Below, one piece after another: positions 10,466 to 21,365 of a stretch of 64,000 nt of DNA. The DNA is taken from the NCBI RefSeq assembly GCF_002865645.1, contig NW_020194659.1, forward strand, positions 438,688 to 502,687, read 5' to 3'. Origin of the DNA: Hyaloscypha bicolor E (Eukaryota > Ascomycota > Leotiomycetes > Helotiales > Hyaloscyphaceae). The notes beneath the pieces are model-generated. The model was not told the DNA's origin and did no database searches. It was given only the letters and a program-made list of their open reading frames with translations. A program made the position numbers and the translations under genes. Numbering within the stretch: the first letter of the stretch is position 1; each line of letters opens with the position of its first letter.

Positions 10466-12486
10466 TTTGGAGAAAGAGAGCGTTTAGACTGATCGTGATA
10501 AAGGTTATGCAAGTGATTGGGGTTTAGCAGTGGTCAAATCGAGCTCGTTGAACAGAGTCTCCGACTGATCATGCAAAAGATGGGTTGCCTGCCTGGTTGC
10601 AAGGTGGCAGGCATACAGGACTGGGATCGGCCAGAGAAACCCTCCCCCCAATTTCGCGGCGAGACAATTCTCCGTTCCGCCAGGCACAAACTCTCGCCAA
10701 CCTTCAACTCCATCTCCATCTTCAACTCCATCTCCATCTTCAACTCCATCTCCATCTTCAACTCCATCTCCATCTTCTTCAACTCCATCTCCATCTTCAA
10801 CTCCATCTCCATCTTCAACTCCATCTCCATCTTCCTTCCCCCACGTCAAGTTTGTCACGATAGGCGTCGCCGAGGGCTTGAAGGTACCCCGATGCAGGCA
10901 GTCTTCCCCTGATTGCGACAGCCAGAAGTCACGCCGCCTACAATCCATTGAGGCACATACAATCAGTGGCTTCAGCCGAATGACGACGAGGCTCGATGGA
11001 AGTGCCCTCCCGATCCTCCCCCGTTTTCCCAATGTCCTTTTCTGTATGGGAAGTCCATTTGCTTAGCATGAATCCCATTTACTCGACTGTTGCAAACGCG
11101 CTCTCGCCAACCAGGCCTCACTCAATAAACATTCCGAGGGCGTGGACGCGATAGGACCGCTTGTCGTTTCTGAGAGGGGGCCAATATCCAGTCAGGAACA
11201 GGAATAATCAAGCCATCCGAACCTTGAAATGCGACAGGATTGCCACGCTCGTCACAGGAGCCGGATCGTCCAATGTCGTTTGTGACCCTCATTCGCCCCA
11301 TCTCGTCGATCATTCTCTAGAAATGCCCCAGCGCCTGTATAAAACCAACCGTAAGAATTCTGTACTGTCCCTGGCAATTTGTTTTGATTGTTCTTAAAAC
11401 CTTGGATTGCAGAGACACCCCAACCCAGATTCGAGGCTAGGTACCTCCGTACTTCTTTCTTTTATTTTTGGGTTCAATTAAGGTTGTTCGTCAACGGACA
11501 ACGCTGCCTATATTACTTGGGACCTGGCTGGCGTCATCTATCTCTAGCCTATACATTTCATCTATGAAGCTCGCGTCGATCCCGAACTGTGCTTCACTTG
11601 ACTGAATGCCACAACCTCCTTTTACTCGAACTCTCTAAAGTAACTCAGCGACTTTCGCACCTGCGGACTCCGATACACAGTTTGTCGGTAGGGAGACAGA
11701 CAGACGTTTTCGGCCCAGACCCCTCGTTGAAATTCTTGGACATTTTTGATTCCGGCCTGCCTTGGCTTCCTCTAGGAGAGGCATTACAAGCTCACTTGCT
11801 CGAATGCAGCAATAGCAGCAATATCAACAGCTGTTCTTCGTAAATCCTGTCCTCGTTTGCGCTGTATGCTATGGAATGTTTCCCTTACACCTCAGTGGCG
11901 TTCATATGATATATTAATAACCTTCGAAAGGGAATATCTTGGCACTATCAGCTTGATTCCGTGTCGCATACTGCTCGGTCAGCGAATCCCTTTCCAGTCT
12001 TTGTGTTGTCAAGTCGGTGGTAACGACGTCTGAATATCGGATCACCGTGCCTGCGCAGGAAAATCCCAGATAGATACAGAGTAGCCAGATGGAGCTTGAA
12101 TTGAGCCCGGTCGTTCCCTATAAAATTAAAGGCCCCGCCGTTTAGTTGTTGTGTTCCTAGCTTATCGTCTGAACTCTTCACAAGTCTCACTACAAATGTT
12201 TTAATTTGAAACATACCCAGCCTGTACCGTCATAATGCTGTTCTCTAGTCTCTACGGCCATCAGTTCCGTGCTTGCTCTTGCAGGGATCATTGGGTCTGT
12301 AAGTCTCAGCGTCCACATGCTACACAAAAGATGCTGACGCTCTGTAAAGCAAGTCGTTGTCACCGTAACGGCTAAATACCAGATTTTGTCTTGCTGCCTC
12401 CTGCACCTCTGCCAAGTGTCGAGGTTCTTCAAGCTCGATTTCTGCAACCAAAGCGAAGCATCTTTATTGACTTGAATCCATTCAAC
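10466..12486. other. Long intergenic region (contains minisatellite)
   Basis: About 2 kb with no supportable gene. Frames over 10505-11032 on both strands are created by the 18-bp repeat at 10703-10831. The stretch 11050-12486 shows only short frames. The S/T-rich linker of the following CBM1 fragment might belong to a catalytic domain once located here, but no catalytic remnant was recognised. Confidence 0.45.
10703..10831. repeat. 18-bp minisatellite, seven copies
   Basis: The unit TTCAACTCCATCTCCATC is repeated seven times with no mismatch that I can see. One extra TTC triplet sits between copies four and five (7 x 18 + 3 = 129 bp). All lengths are multiples of three, so the tract stays open in several frames on both strands. 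There is no other coding evidence. Confidence 0.95.
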
Positions 12487-12823
12487 CCCTCACAACTTCC
12501 ACATATACCACGTATGTGACTGTCGGCGGAAACCCGCCGCCATCGAGCACGCGATTGACCACGGTCTACATTACCGCAACCGCAGCCTCGACTTTGACAA
12601 GTGCCGATTCCGTTATCATCACGTGTCCAATTCCTCTATACTATCAATGCGGTGGACGAATTGGCCAGGTTGTACTTATTGTGCATCTGGGGCTACCTGC
12701 CGTAGCCAGAATGGTAAGTTTTCCGTGTCTGCCCAGGCCAATGCCTGCACTAATGCCTATTTCTTCCCAGCATTCTACCATGAACGCGTCACCACCGACA
12801 ATAAAGTTTATAAGAAGACTTAA
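12487..12823 (+). pseudogene. Ser/Thr-rich linker plus CBM1 cellulose-binding domain, frameshifted
   Basis: From about 12492 one frame reads a Thr/Ser-rich linker, then YYQCGG, the start of a fungal CBM1. The domain continues in the next frame as NWPGCTYCASGATC and SQN, then across an intron (12714-12770: GTAAGT, CACTAAT branch, CCCAG) into AFYHERV and a stop at 12821. A single base is missing near 12650-12657, between the GG and the conserved Trp. The last CBM1 cysteine position reads Val instead. No catalytic domain or signal peptide lies upstream in a joinable frame. It is best read as the 3' end of a lost secreted cellulase or LPMO gene. A functional stand-alone CBM1 is unlikely because of the frameshift. 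Confidence 0.6.
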
Positions 12824-13483
12824 AACAGCGTGATTCTGACCATTCCAGAAGGATTAGACTATCTTGATCGGTTCCACGTCTTCACTTTTTCGAAATATCT
12901 ATTGGGGGAGAGGGAAGATAGAAGACAACGGATTTGCGACGTTGAATTTAATGGCTGGAGTACGAAGAACCTTATCCGCCTCGTATAGTACAAAATTTGA
13001 TTCGTTGGGGTTGTCCTAGCCATTGTCCAAATTCATTTGAAACATGCGATGATCTGGCCAAGTGTTAATGTTTCGTCCCAAACTCTCCTTAGGTCTCCTC
13101 GATGCGGTCATACGCAGGGACCAAAACCTTATTTTATGCCTCTTGACCCCCGGGTTGGATATCCGAGAAGACTGCGGTTGCAGGTAACCCTTGCTCGCAT
13201 ACGTCTAAAACTCCCAGGTACGACCCTTGGCGTGTTTGATCGCAACCTTATCTGCGCTGCCTAAAGCGAAGCAGATCAATTCTTCTCACACAGCGTGTTT
13301 TCATTTAAACTTTCCCCAGGAATCCTCAGACGGTCCTGCAATAGCGCCCGCCTCTATAGTGTACAAAAACGTGCCCCCCCCCCCGCTGTCAATCAACCGG
13401 AGATCCCAAGCTCGTTCAGAAACGACAACACTCATTAGATTTCCTTCTTAACCTAACCCCCATTCACTCATTCATTTAATAAA
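12824..13483. other. Promoter region of GH131 gene
   Basis: No gene was seen. There is a run of C residues at about 13373-13384. The segment just upstream of 13484 is pyrimidine-rich, as is usual for fungal 5' leaders. Confidence 0.45.
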
Positions 13484-14555
13484 ATGCAGTTTCTATCTTT
13501 TCTTTCGCTGTTGGCGCTGGCTACCGCCACATCGGCCCAAAAATGTCAACTCCAGTTCGACGGGCGAGTTCCTGTTGGATCCACGCCTGCCTCCTTTGAC
13601 GTCAACACCAGTCCCTTCGGCACCAAGAACGTGTTTGGCCAAAGTATGTCCTCCACCTCCGCCCCCACCGCCACGTCTCTAAATATCCCATCTTATCTTT
13701 CCCATGCACTTCCATGTTAACCAGAACTCCCTCTTAGACCTCACATGGAGCAAAATCATCGTGTTACCAAACATCACTCGATCTCTCGTCCGTCTTTCCA
13801 CCTCTTAGCACGCGTTCAGGTGACACTGACACTTTATTTTACAGTTTGACGGTACCGCCAACATCCCCCTCGAAGTCACGCTCTCCGATGCCTCGATCTT
13901 CGCGCCTTCAGCGACGAACATACAGACCGGATTCCGCCGCGCAGAGCTCAACCCGGCGTCGAATAATGGAACCGACCCGTCCACGTTGGGCGTTAAGACG
14001 CTGCACTTCTCCGTCCGCAAAGATAATGCTAGGCCTTTAAACATCAGCCATGAATATCAACTTGTGTTCTTGGAAGATGCGAAGTTCACCACGAATCAGT
14101 TTGTGTTGAAGACTGGCACTATTGCGGGACAGCCGGCGGGGCAGAATCCGGATCTGTTGGTGCTGCAGGGGAATGTGAATGCGCCTGTTATCGAAAATCT
14201 GTTTAATGTTTCGTTCACTGCGAATGTGTGGCACAATTTCGCATTAACTTTGAACTTCACTGCTAAGTAAGTCCTCGTCCAATTATTGAGAAAGTTGTTG
14301 CTAATCAGATTCAGCACGGTCCAAACGTTTTACTCGCAGAATGCCGCGGCGTTGGCAAGTGTTACTGGCGTGGTTAGCAATGATCTGTCGGGCCAAGGGC
14401 AATTTCATTTTGGAGCTCTAAAGAAAGGGACGGGCGTGAACTTGACGGATGTCACGAAGCAGGGATTCCAGGAAAGTGGGATTAACGAGGGGGTTATTTA
14501 TGGAGGCATCTTTGAGGAGATTAGCACTTGTGGGTGTGTGAGTTTGTGCCCATGA
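13484..14555 (+). CDS. Secreted glycoside hydrolase family 131 protein
   Basis: GH131 enzymes act on beta-1,3/1,6- and beta-1,4-glucans outside the cell. Four exons (13484-13643, 13738-13787, 13845-14266, 14315-14555) join in phase and give 290 aa. The second intron has a weaker GTCCGT donor but a good CACTGAC branch and TACAG end. Residues 1-19 are a signal peptide ending at the Ala-Gln junction. The mature protein begins KCQLQFDGRVP, the usual start of the GH131 catalytic domain, and keeps NLTWSKII, FGTKNVFGQ, GFRRAELNPASNNGT, GVKTLHFSV, HEYQLVFLED, GQGQFHFGALKK and YGGIFEE. There is no C-terminal CBM1. All blocks are intact, so it should be functional. Confidence 0.9.
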
Positions 14556-15300
14556 AGTGCGAATATGGCCCGTGGTATGTTGGGTGTAAAACAGCGTTTG
14601 AATTTTTTGCATTCCCAATCGCATTCAGCTAGTTGCTGAAATTTGAGTGAGGGGGAGAACAAAGTATGAATTGTTCCTTCTTCCTTGCAATCCAGGCTCA
14701 TCACTGTTGCTAGCATTCAAAGTAGATTTATGTTCATGGTTAAATGTTTCGTCAGGTTTCAAAGCCCCAACCCATTATACCATCTATCAGGAGCCAAGCA
14801 TTTCCCCACAAGTCTTTAAACCTTCCCCCCGTCATATTCTGTTGGCAATAACGCCAAACCATGAACGTCTCTTGCACCCAGATTATATTCCTACACAGAA
14901 CACAACATAGCCCAGAAGCGCCGGACTATCCCTAAAGTCCAAAACAAAGCCCGTGAAGGCGTGGGCCACTAGTCCGCCTTTCACCAATCTGACCTTTTAG
15001 TTTGAAAGTCTGGTAACACAACTTTCAGGTGAATTTGTTGGCTCATACGAAATACCCACTGGAACCAGGGGTGCAGTCAAACTGAGCTTCCCAAGTAAGC
15101 TGAATCCCACCGAAGCAGTTCGGACTCGCGAGATGGAGTTCCGCCGACAAGTTCGTACATGCAACTCCGACATCGCTTAGTTCCAACCCGGTCACCATTA
15201 CATAGAACTCCCTGTCAGTTCCGTAGAGTGAAGGTCGTTCAACCGTGCAAATGCTGATCACAACGGTTGGCGGCAAGCAGGCCGCGCCAAGATCAGCGCT
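14556..15300. other. Intergenic with an unassigned minus-strand frame
   Basis: At 15043-15276 (-) a 77-codon frame contains four Cys and a WEAQFDCTPGSSGYFV ending. It has polypeptide-like composition and could be the last exon of a lost secreted protein, but it has no recognisable family, no splice partner and no start. The rest shows nothing. Confidence 0.3.
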
Positions 15301-16055
15301 GTGCGAGACAATGTTGAGATATTCGATATTCCGAAGTTCACGAAGGACTTCAAGAGGATATATACCCGCAGCCGGACTTAGTCAAGGCACATCTTCCGAA
15401 GATTGAAGTCTTTGCCAAAGCATTGCATTCCAACGTTATCCTTCCACTACTCCATCTCGTTTGCCATCGTCCTGCAGCTTCCGGATGAGGAATATCTCGT
15501 CAAGCAGCACACTTACGAGAAGAAAAGCGAAGATCATTTCCGTTACCTGATCTACCGTAAACGGATTCCTGAAGAGCACGGGGCGAGTGGCTTTGGCTAG
15601 AATACCTGACACACCGATCTCGGGACTGTGACCTTGCTTTTCCGCCAACCTATTGCTGGGTTGCAGATTCTTGGCGAAGACGGAAACTGGACGTACGTAT
15701 CAGCCCGGCCGGGAACAATTACAATTAACCTCGCAGACACCACCTCTCATCTGACTGGTGGCTGGCTCAAGATCTAAGTTCCTCGCGTTGTGTCGCCACT
15801 TGAGGATCAGTGGCAGTACGACCGTGCCGGTTTATTGTACTTTGCGAAGCCGAACAACGATCCGGTATTAATTCCCATTGGTAATTCGCTGGTGCTGAAG
15901 GCAGCAGGTGTGAAGACGAGGTTTGAGCAGCCGCTGACGATGGAACAGTGGGTGAGGCGAAGTAGACACTACAGTTGACTCCTGAGATTGCGGCTAAGAA
16001 TTATGAAGAAGCAGTCGATGGAACTGTAGAAGTTTTTGGAGGGTTCAGCGATTGA
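15301..16055 (+). pseudogene. Decayed 2-oxoglutarate/Fe(II) oxygenase (isopenicillin-N-synthase-like)
   Basis: Successive frames read the N-terminal helix region, then LQLPDEEYLVKQHTYEKKSE, the iron-binding HTD (15610-15618), VTLLFRQP and GLQIL, TITINLADTTSHLTGGW, and the C-terminal TPEIAAKNYEEAVDG block ending at a stop at 16053. Damage: TAG where a Trp is expected, then TGA, just before HTD; a TAA after GGWLK; loss of the second iron ligand, since the conserved S-V-H-R-V motif reads V-P-R-V; a frameshift at about 15975; and another near 15365. At least one stop (TGG to TAG) is a G:C-to-A:T change. It cannot encode a working oxygenase. In fungi such enzymes often serve secondary metabolism, but no partner genes remain nearby. 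Confidence 0.8.
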
Positions 16056-16297
16056 CGATAAAAGTGAGAAGTGGAAATGGCTGGGTTCTTAGTGAAAGAA
16101 ATCTGCACGTTTCTTCCAGCACGACATTCAACAATGCCTTGCAGTGTATAGACTTCTATAACAAAGGAAGCCGGCGAATATAAAAGAGGGGAAGTAAGCT
16201 CCTGATTGAGTTTCCTTGTTTTTGTAAACCCGCGTCTAATTCCTCCACACTGCTTGAATTCCAATCCGGTCCAAACTACGGGTGACACCCTGCACTT

Positions 16298-17960
16298 CTA
16301 ATAAACATATCTAAATCCAACGCCTCTAGCATCGCCCTCACGAATGGTGTTATCATTCTCCAACGCCTCCAGCTTCTTGTTCTCTTTGATATGGATACTA
16401 CATTATGTGAGTATCCCAGAAGTACTGACTACCGAAGAATCACTTACAGTCTCAATAAGAATGCCAACCCAGCAACCGCAAGACAAAGTCCTGCAACCGC
16501 AGCACCGCCAGCCAAGTATCTCGGGCCTTCAGACGCCGGATATAGGTACGGCCCATAGATATTTGAAGCGTTGCCAATCATGTTGCAAATTGCAATAGCA
16601 GCAGACCGCTTGACCAACGGTCTTGGAAAGCTATTCGCAACCCAAGTAATGATAATCTGATATGCGCTCACGGCACCCAAGGGCATCAAAAACATCGCAA
16701 AGAATCTCGCCCCTGTATTTAACGTGCTCACCACAATGATGTTCCCCACACAACTCACCATCAACAAACAAATGATGTGGATGCTTCTATCTCCAGTTTT
16801 GCCACTCGTATACGTGACACCCAGACTAACCAAGAAAGTCAAGAACCACACAGGAGCAGTGAGCAGCAGCGTGGCGATCTTGGAGCAGCCGAGAGTTTTG
16901 ACGATGGTAGGGAAGAAGTACTGGAAGGTTTGAGTGAGGAGAGAGATGTGTTGGAAGAGGATGAAGATGTACAGGCGGTAGTCTTTGAGAGCGAGCATGA
17001 GACCGTCTTTGATGGATACCGACGAGGCAGTGTCGGTCTCTTTGGCATCATCAACGAGGCGCCATTGTGCGAAGTTGCGCTCTTCTTCACTCAGCCATTT
17101 GGATGTCGCGGGGAAGTTGGGGAGAAAGACACTAATGAACGTTAGAAAGTTCCAATTGGGAGGGTACATTGGGGAACTTTACGCTGCGATGAGGGCAATG
17201 CCCACAGTGATGGTTCCTTCAATGATAAATAGCCATCTCCATCCCGCAATGCCATGTGCACCCTCCAAATTTCCCAGCACGCCAGCAGCGAGCAGACCGC
17301 CGAACATATTGGCAACGGAGCTGCCTGCATAGAACCAAGCAATTCTATGCGCCAATTCAGCTCTTGTATACCAACACGACATCAACATGATTGCCCCTGG
17401 AAAGAATGGCGCCTCCACAACCCCAAGCAACGTCCTGCAAGCTAGCAGTCCTCCAAATGTCTTCGTCGCTGCTTGGGCAGCAGAAATTGCTCCTCAAGCC
17501 GCCATCGCAAGACCAAGGTAGATGGAAGGTTTGACTCTGGTGAGTAGCAGGTTAGATGGGAGTTGCATTGTAATGTATCCCTAACCCTTACCATTAGCAT
17601 CTGCGCACCCCACCATGGATCGAAAAGAAAGGAATGGGAAACACATACCACAAACAATATACTAGTAGCCAGATTAAAGTCCGTCCCTTTCATCCCCAAA
17701 TCCTTCTCCAGAGTCCCCAATCTCGCCTGAGCTAGATTCGACCGGTCCAGGAAGTTCAGCAAATATATCACGATGAGCAGAGGCAGAAGACGGAGATCCA
17801 CTTTCCGGAGCAAACGAGAAGTGTGGTGGGCTTTCCATTGTGGTGTTTGAGAGGCGTACTCGAGGTAAATTGCAAGCATGGGATCAGCCGGCATCTTGGT
17901 GGCTTCATCTTCGTGGAGAGACTTCTCATCGATGGCTTTGGCTGGGGTTGAGGTTGCCAT
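16298..17960 (-). pseudogene. MFS anion/allantoate-type permease with one in-frame stop
   Basis: Four exons (17649-17960, 17183-17580, 16448-17131, 16298-16397) join in phase to 498 codons, the normal length of Dal5-type major facilitator permeases. The N-terminus has the family's LLRKVDLRLLPLL and NFLDRSNLAQARL; then come helix 4-5 text ending CRTLLGVVEAPFFPG, AGWRWLFIIEG, and a C-terminus of charged residues ending FRYVY. The only fault is TGA at 17494-17496 (codon 133), in the LGLAMAA-stop-GAISAAQ block, where the family has Trp. A TGG-to-TGA change explains it. Introns are intact (68, 51 and 50 nt). It may be a fresh null allele, a sequencing error or a readthrough case. The substrate is unknown; allantoate, nicotinate and related organic anions are typical for the family. 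Confidence 0.8.
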
Positions 17961-18477
17961 GTTGAGGGTAAAGTGGGATGAGAAGGAAAGGAGGCGGAGA
18001 GGGAGATGGTGAGAAGTACGGGAATGTTAGACTTAAAGGAACCCTTTATTCCCCAGAAACTTCTGAGGTCGGGGCAATGGGGTAGTGGGGCTCTGGGGGG
18101 GATTTTTCACAGCGGGGAACTTAGTGCCTTCATTCGGGGGAAAATACAGCGAGTGACCGAGCCGAAGCAGGCGAAAACCGATCACCAATCGAGCCACTGG
18201 GCCTCGAAAGTGGGATGCAATTGTTGGGATTCGAATTATATCTGTACATATCTCAGTTTCATATACCGTCAAAGGCCGCTGAGACCTCGGGTTTTCTCCC
18301 ACTCAATCCTGTAAACCCCGCGGCTCCATTTGGCTTCACGTCAAGGCCCATTACCCCATCCAAATCTATCTCCTTTGTATCTTTTTACCGCCCGATGGTC
18401 TATGTCTATAGCCTCTACGACCAAGAAATACTGGAATATGTCAGCAAAGTCTCAACGCAGCTTCAAACCAAGACTCA
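17961..18477. other. Intergenic, no gene seen
   Basis: Upstream of the MFS gene and downstream of the ZIP gene. Short frames only. Confidence 0.5.
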
Positions 18478-19805
18478 CTAAAGCATAATTCCAGCGCCAG
18501 CAGCCATCGCAATGAACTGCTGTGCCGTCTTCCTTAGCTCCAAACTCCTGTCTTTCCCAGTCTCCAAAAGCTCTGGAATAACAGCTACAGTGCCAACATA
18601 CAAGAACGTCCCCGCAGTAAATGGCAGCAGCATGTCGCCCCAGGAAAGGCTTGTGCCCATCAGCCCATCAAATCTGCCACCTTCTCCATTCCCCCCACTT
18701 CCTCCATATTCCTGAACAACTATTCCAATCACCGTGCCAAGTAGCGCCCCCAATGCTGTAACAAATTGCGCGCCCATAGCGGCCCGCTTCGAGAACCCCG
18801 ACTGAATCAGCAATGCAAAGTCTCCAACCTCGTGCGGGATTTCGTGAAAGAAGACAGCAACTGTGGTAGTTGCGCCGATCGTAGGAGAAGCGTAGAAAGA
18901 AGAGGACATGGCAAGCCCATCCGTGATGTTATGCGTGAAGTCGGCGCTGTAAATCATCAGCTGAAAACCTCCAAGCCAAAGACACAACTCACATCAGGTT
19001 CAAATAGCCCGCCAGCTTAACACTTGCATTGATCTCCTTCTCTTCCTTCACGGCAACCAAATCCGTCTGCTCGTTCGCAGCCACCCTCTTCCTCGACTTT
19101 GCACTCTTCCCCGACGATCCCTCAACAGCACTCGAGCGCCCAACCGGCTTCACAACCTCCACACTCCCATTTCCATGATCATGTCCATGTCCCTCTCCCC
19201 CAGTCGCAATCCTCAACCCCTTATCCATCGCCACAAACGTCACAAAGCCCACCATAATAGCAACGCCCAACAACAAATTCCGATTCGGCTCTACCATCAC
19301 GAACCTTACGTGCTGCGGACTATCCTCTCCAAGGAAGATCTCAGGCAACAAGTGGAACAGCGTATCACCCAGTAACCCTCCCACCGCGAACGCGACCATG
19401 ACAGACAAGCTCGAAGGATCGATATTCGGCGGACATAATGCCAAGAGGAAATTCGGAGGCCCAGAGATGTAGAGGGTTGCTAGGAGGGCGTTCACGGCTG
19501 GGGAGCCCGGGAAGAGGATTGCGAAGATCCGCGACGTTAAAGTAGACGTCTTCGGAGAAGTCGCGAGTTTGTGGATATTTAGGTCCTGCACGAGGGGGCA
19601 TTCCTATTTAAGGTGTTAGAACGGGGCTGTCTAGGGAAAGGGATAGATAAATAGGGGATCGCGTGAGGTCGCGACTTGCCTGCAACTTCTCCTCGATCTC
19701 GGGCATTGACATCGAGGCTACTGAGGATGATACTTTTTCTGCATAGACACAGGCGATTGTGACGCAGAAGAGTAGTAGCGCATTGCGGGGCCGGAGGAGG
19801 GGCAT
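18478..19805 (-). CDS. YKE4: ZIP-family zinc transporter, Yke4/ZIP7 (LIV-1) type
   Basis: It moves zinc into the cytosol, in this subfamily across the ER or secretory membrane. Three exons (19680-19805, 18993-19603, 18478-18946) give 401 aa. The first intron (19604-19679) uses a GC donor (GCAAGT) with a TAG acceptor; the phase and the resulting CPLVQDLN block support it. Residues 1-24 are a signal peptide or first helix. Visible family features are GGLLGDTLFHLLPEI, a His-rich cytosolic loop (GEGHGHDHG), ADFTHNITDGLAM, and the binuclear metal motif HEIPHEVGDFA. About seven to eight helices can be drawn. The start at 19805 is preferred to the upstream in-frame ATG at 19877 because it puts the hydrophobic segment at the N-terminus. 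It is intact. Confidence 0.9.
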
Positions 19806-20204
19806 TTTTGGTGATGGGGGCGTTTCAAAGTGGAATGGAAGAGAACTTTTGATGTCGGCGATCCCAATGCTGCTCACGCTAGAACTAGTATGTGGGGTGC
19901 TGAGTAAACACCCCTATTTTCGAGCCCCCTTTCCGACAAAGAAAATTGGGATTGAAGATTTTCTTGTCGGAAGCTGGGTTAAGAAAGAGAGATTTTAATC
20001 CAAGTTTTGTCCTTTTTTTGTTACATTTCTCCGTATATACTGCTAAATGCTTCTTCTCTTTTTCTCAGCGAGCAGCAAGTTGCTCGGAAAATAACCCAGA
20101 GCAGTCAATGGCTTCTGTTCCAATCATATGTAAAATTCTGTATCCAATTGATACTACATCAAGGAGAAAAACGCCAACGAAGAGCGCACGAGTACTAGCA
20201 TGCT
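19806..20204. other. Promoter region of the ZIP gene
   Basis: No gene was seen. Confidence 0.5.
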
Positions 20205-21365
20205 TTATAGCACAATTTGACCTGGTGGGAAGCTGCTGGACAGCTCGCTAAATCCCATTTTGTTGCCATGGCTAGGCAAAACACTCTCGCCTCCCACTGC
20301 CTTCTCAATCAACTTCTCTATGACTTCTACAATCTCATCACTATTCGTCTCCAAAAACTGGAAATGTCCATTCCCACCAATTTCCCAAATCTGCCAATTT
20401 CATATGGCCCACCCTCTCGCACCCAGCCTGCTTCAAGAAGTCAAAAGTGCAATGATCAAACACAGCATGATAGCTGGCCTCCCCGGCCTCAATTAAAATT
20501 GGGATCCTCTTTGATTTGTGAATTGCCTAGCAGCCTCCTCATGTACCATGCAGTCGAAGTAATCCTCTGAAGCTGGCGGTATGATTTTCGTTGACAACGG
20601 TTTCTCCATATCTGCGGGAGGAGAAATATGTGAAGGCCTTGGAATCTTTACTGATAGAGATGATGCAGTAACTCCAAATAGGGGGCAATTTGGCTCAATT
20701 TGCATCAATGCTTTGACAAGCTCCAGACGCGCATCAGCCCAGGATCAACCAAAAATTCCAGCCTGTGAGTGTGAGGTCAGCGTGGCCGGCTCTAATTTGC
20801 TAAGGAGAGGTGCGCCAGCTGCTTTCATACACCTTTCCTTCTCTGGAAGCTGCTGAGCATTGGCATTGTACAGGCGTAGTGGGAATTGAAGATGGGATCA
20901 CCTATTTTACCTGTCTGGATTTTGTCAGAATCGTGGCAGCTGCTGAGAGGGGGCCTTACACGGGGCCATTGGGTAAAAAGATATGCTTGAGGTCAGAGTT
21001 TGTGGTCCGCAGCAGCTGTCATCTGCTTCTCGATGAATTCTGCTGCAAGCCTGGGGTTGAGCTCACCGGGAAGCTGCTATTCGGGTCCCATGCCGATCAT
21101 CCAGCTTGGGGCTGGTCGACATAGAAGACTTCATATCCGCAATCCAGGAACCGAGATATCCTTTCCTTTCCGCCATCAGGCTTGTTCAACCAGTTATAGA
21201 TGTCAGTGTTGGACTAGGAAGAGGAGGAAGATGCACACCGTTCCTGTTTGTGCGGCACCGTGAAGGTAAACAATGGGGCATGGCTTCAAGCATCCCCCAT
21301 TGGGTGAGAATCGCTCCATATACATTTGGTCTTGCAAGATATCGCCAGCGGGTGTATTGACATAA
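20205..21365 (-). pseudogene. Decayed alpha/beta hydrolase
   Basis: Reading the minus strand from about 21360: DQMYMERFSPNGG, PIVYLHGAAQTGT (oxyanion-type HGxxQ block), NWLNKPDGGKE, a GYEVFYVDQPQ strand, then scrambled text with many stops, then SEDYFDCMVHEE, RIPILIEAGEASYHAVFDHCT, and the C-terminal GGNGHFQFLETNSDEIVEVI containing the likely catalytic His, ending at TAA 20205-20207. This order matches the secreted-type fungal alpha/beta hydrolases with the C-terminal GNGH motif. The region expected to carry the nucleophile (G-H-S-x-G) is unreadable. There are more than eight stop codons and several frameshifts. Several hits are TAG or TGA at positions where Trp, Gln or Arg are conserved. It is non-functional. 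Confidence 0.7.

Noticed and set aside
10505..11032. Long frames on both strands over the minisatellite
   Set aside because: They exist only because the 18-bp unit is a multiple of three and lacks stops. Outside the repeat there is no protein-like composition.
18228..18242. TTCGAATTATA resembling a tRNA T-loop
   Set aside because: No matching acceptor stem, D-arm or anticodon arm in the flanks.
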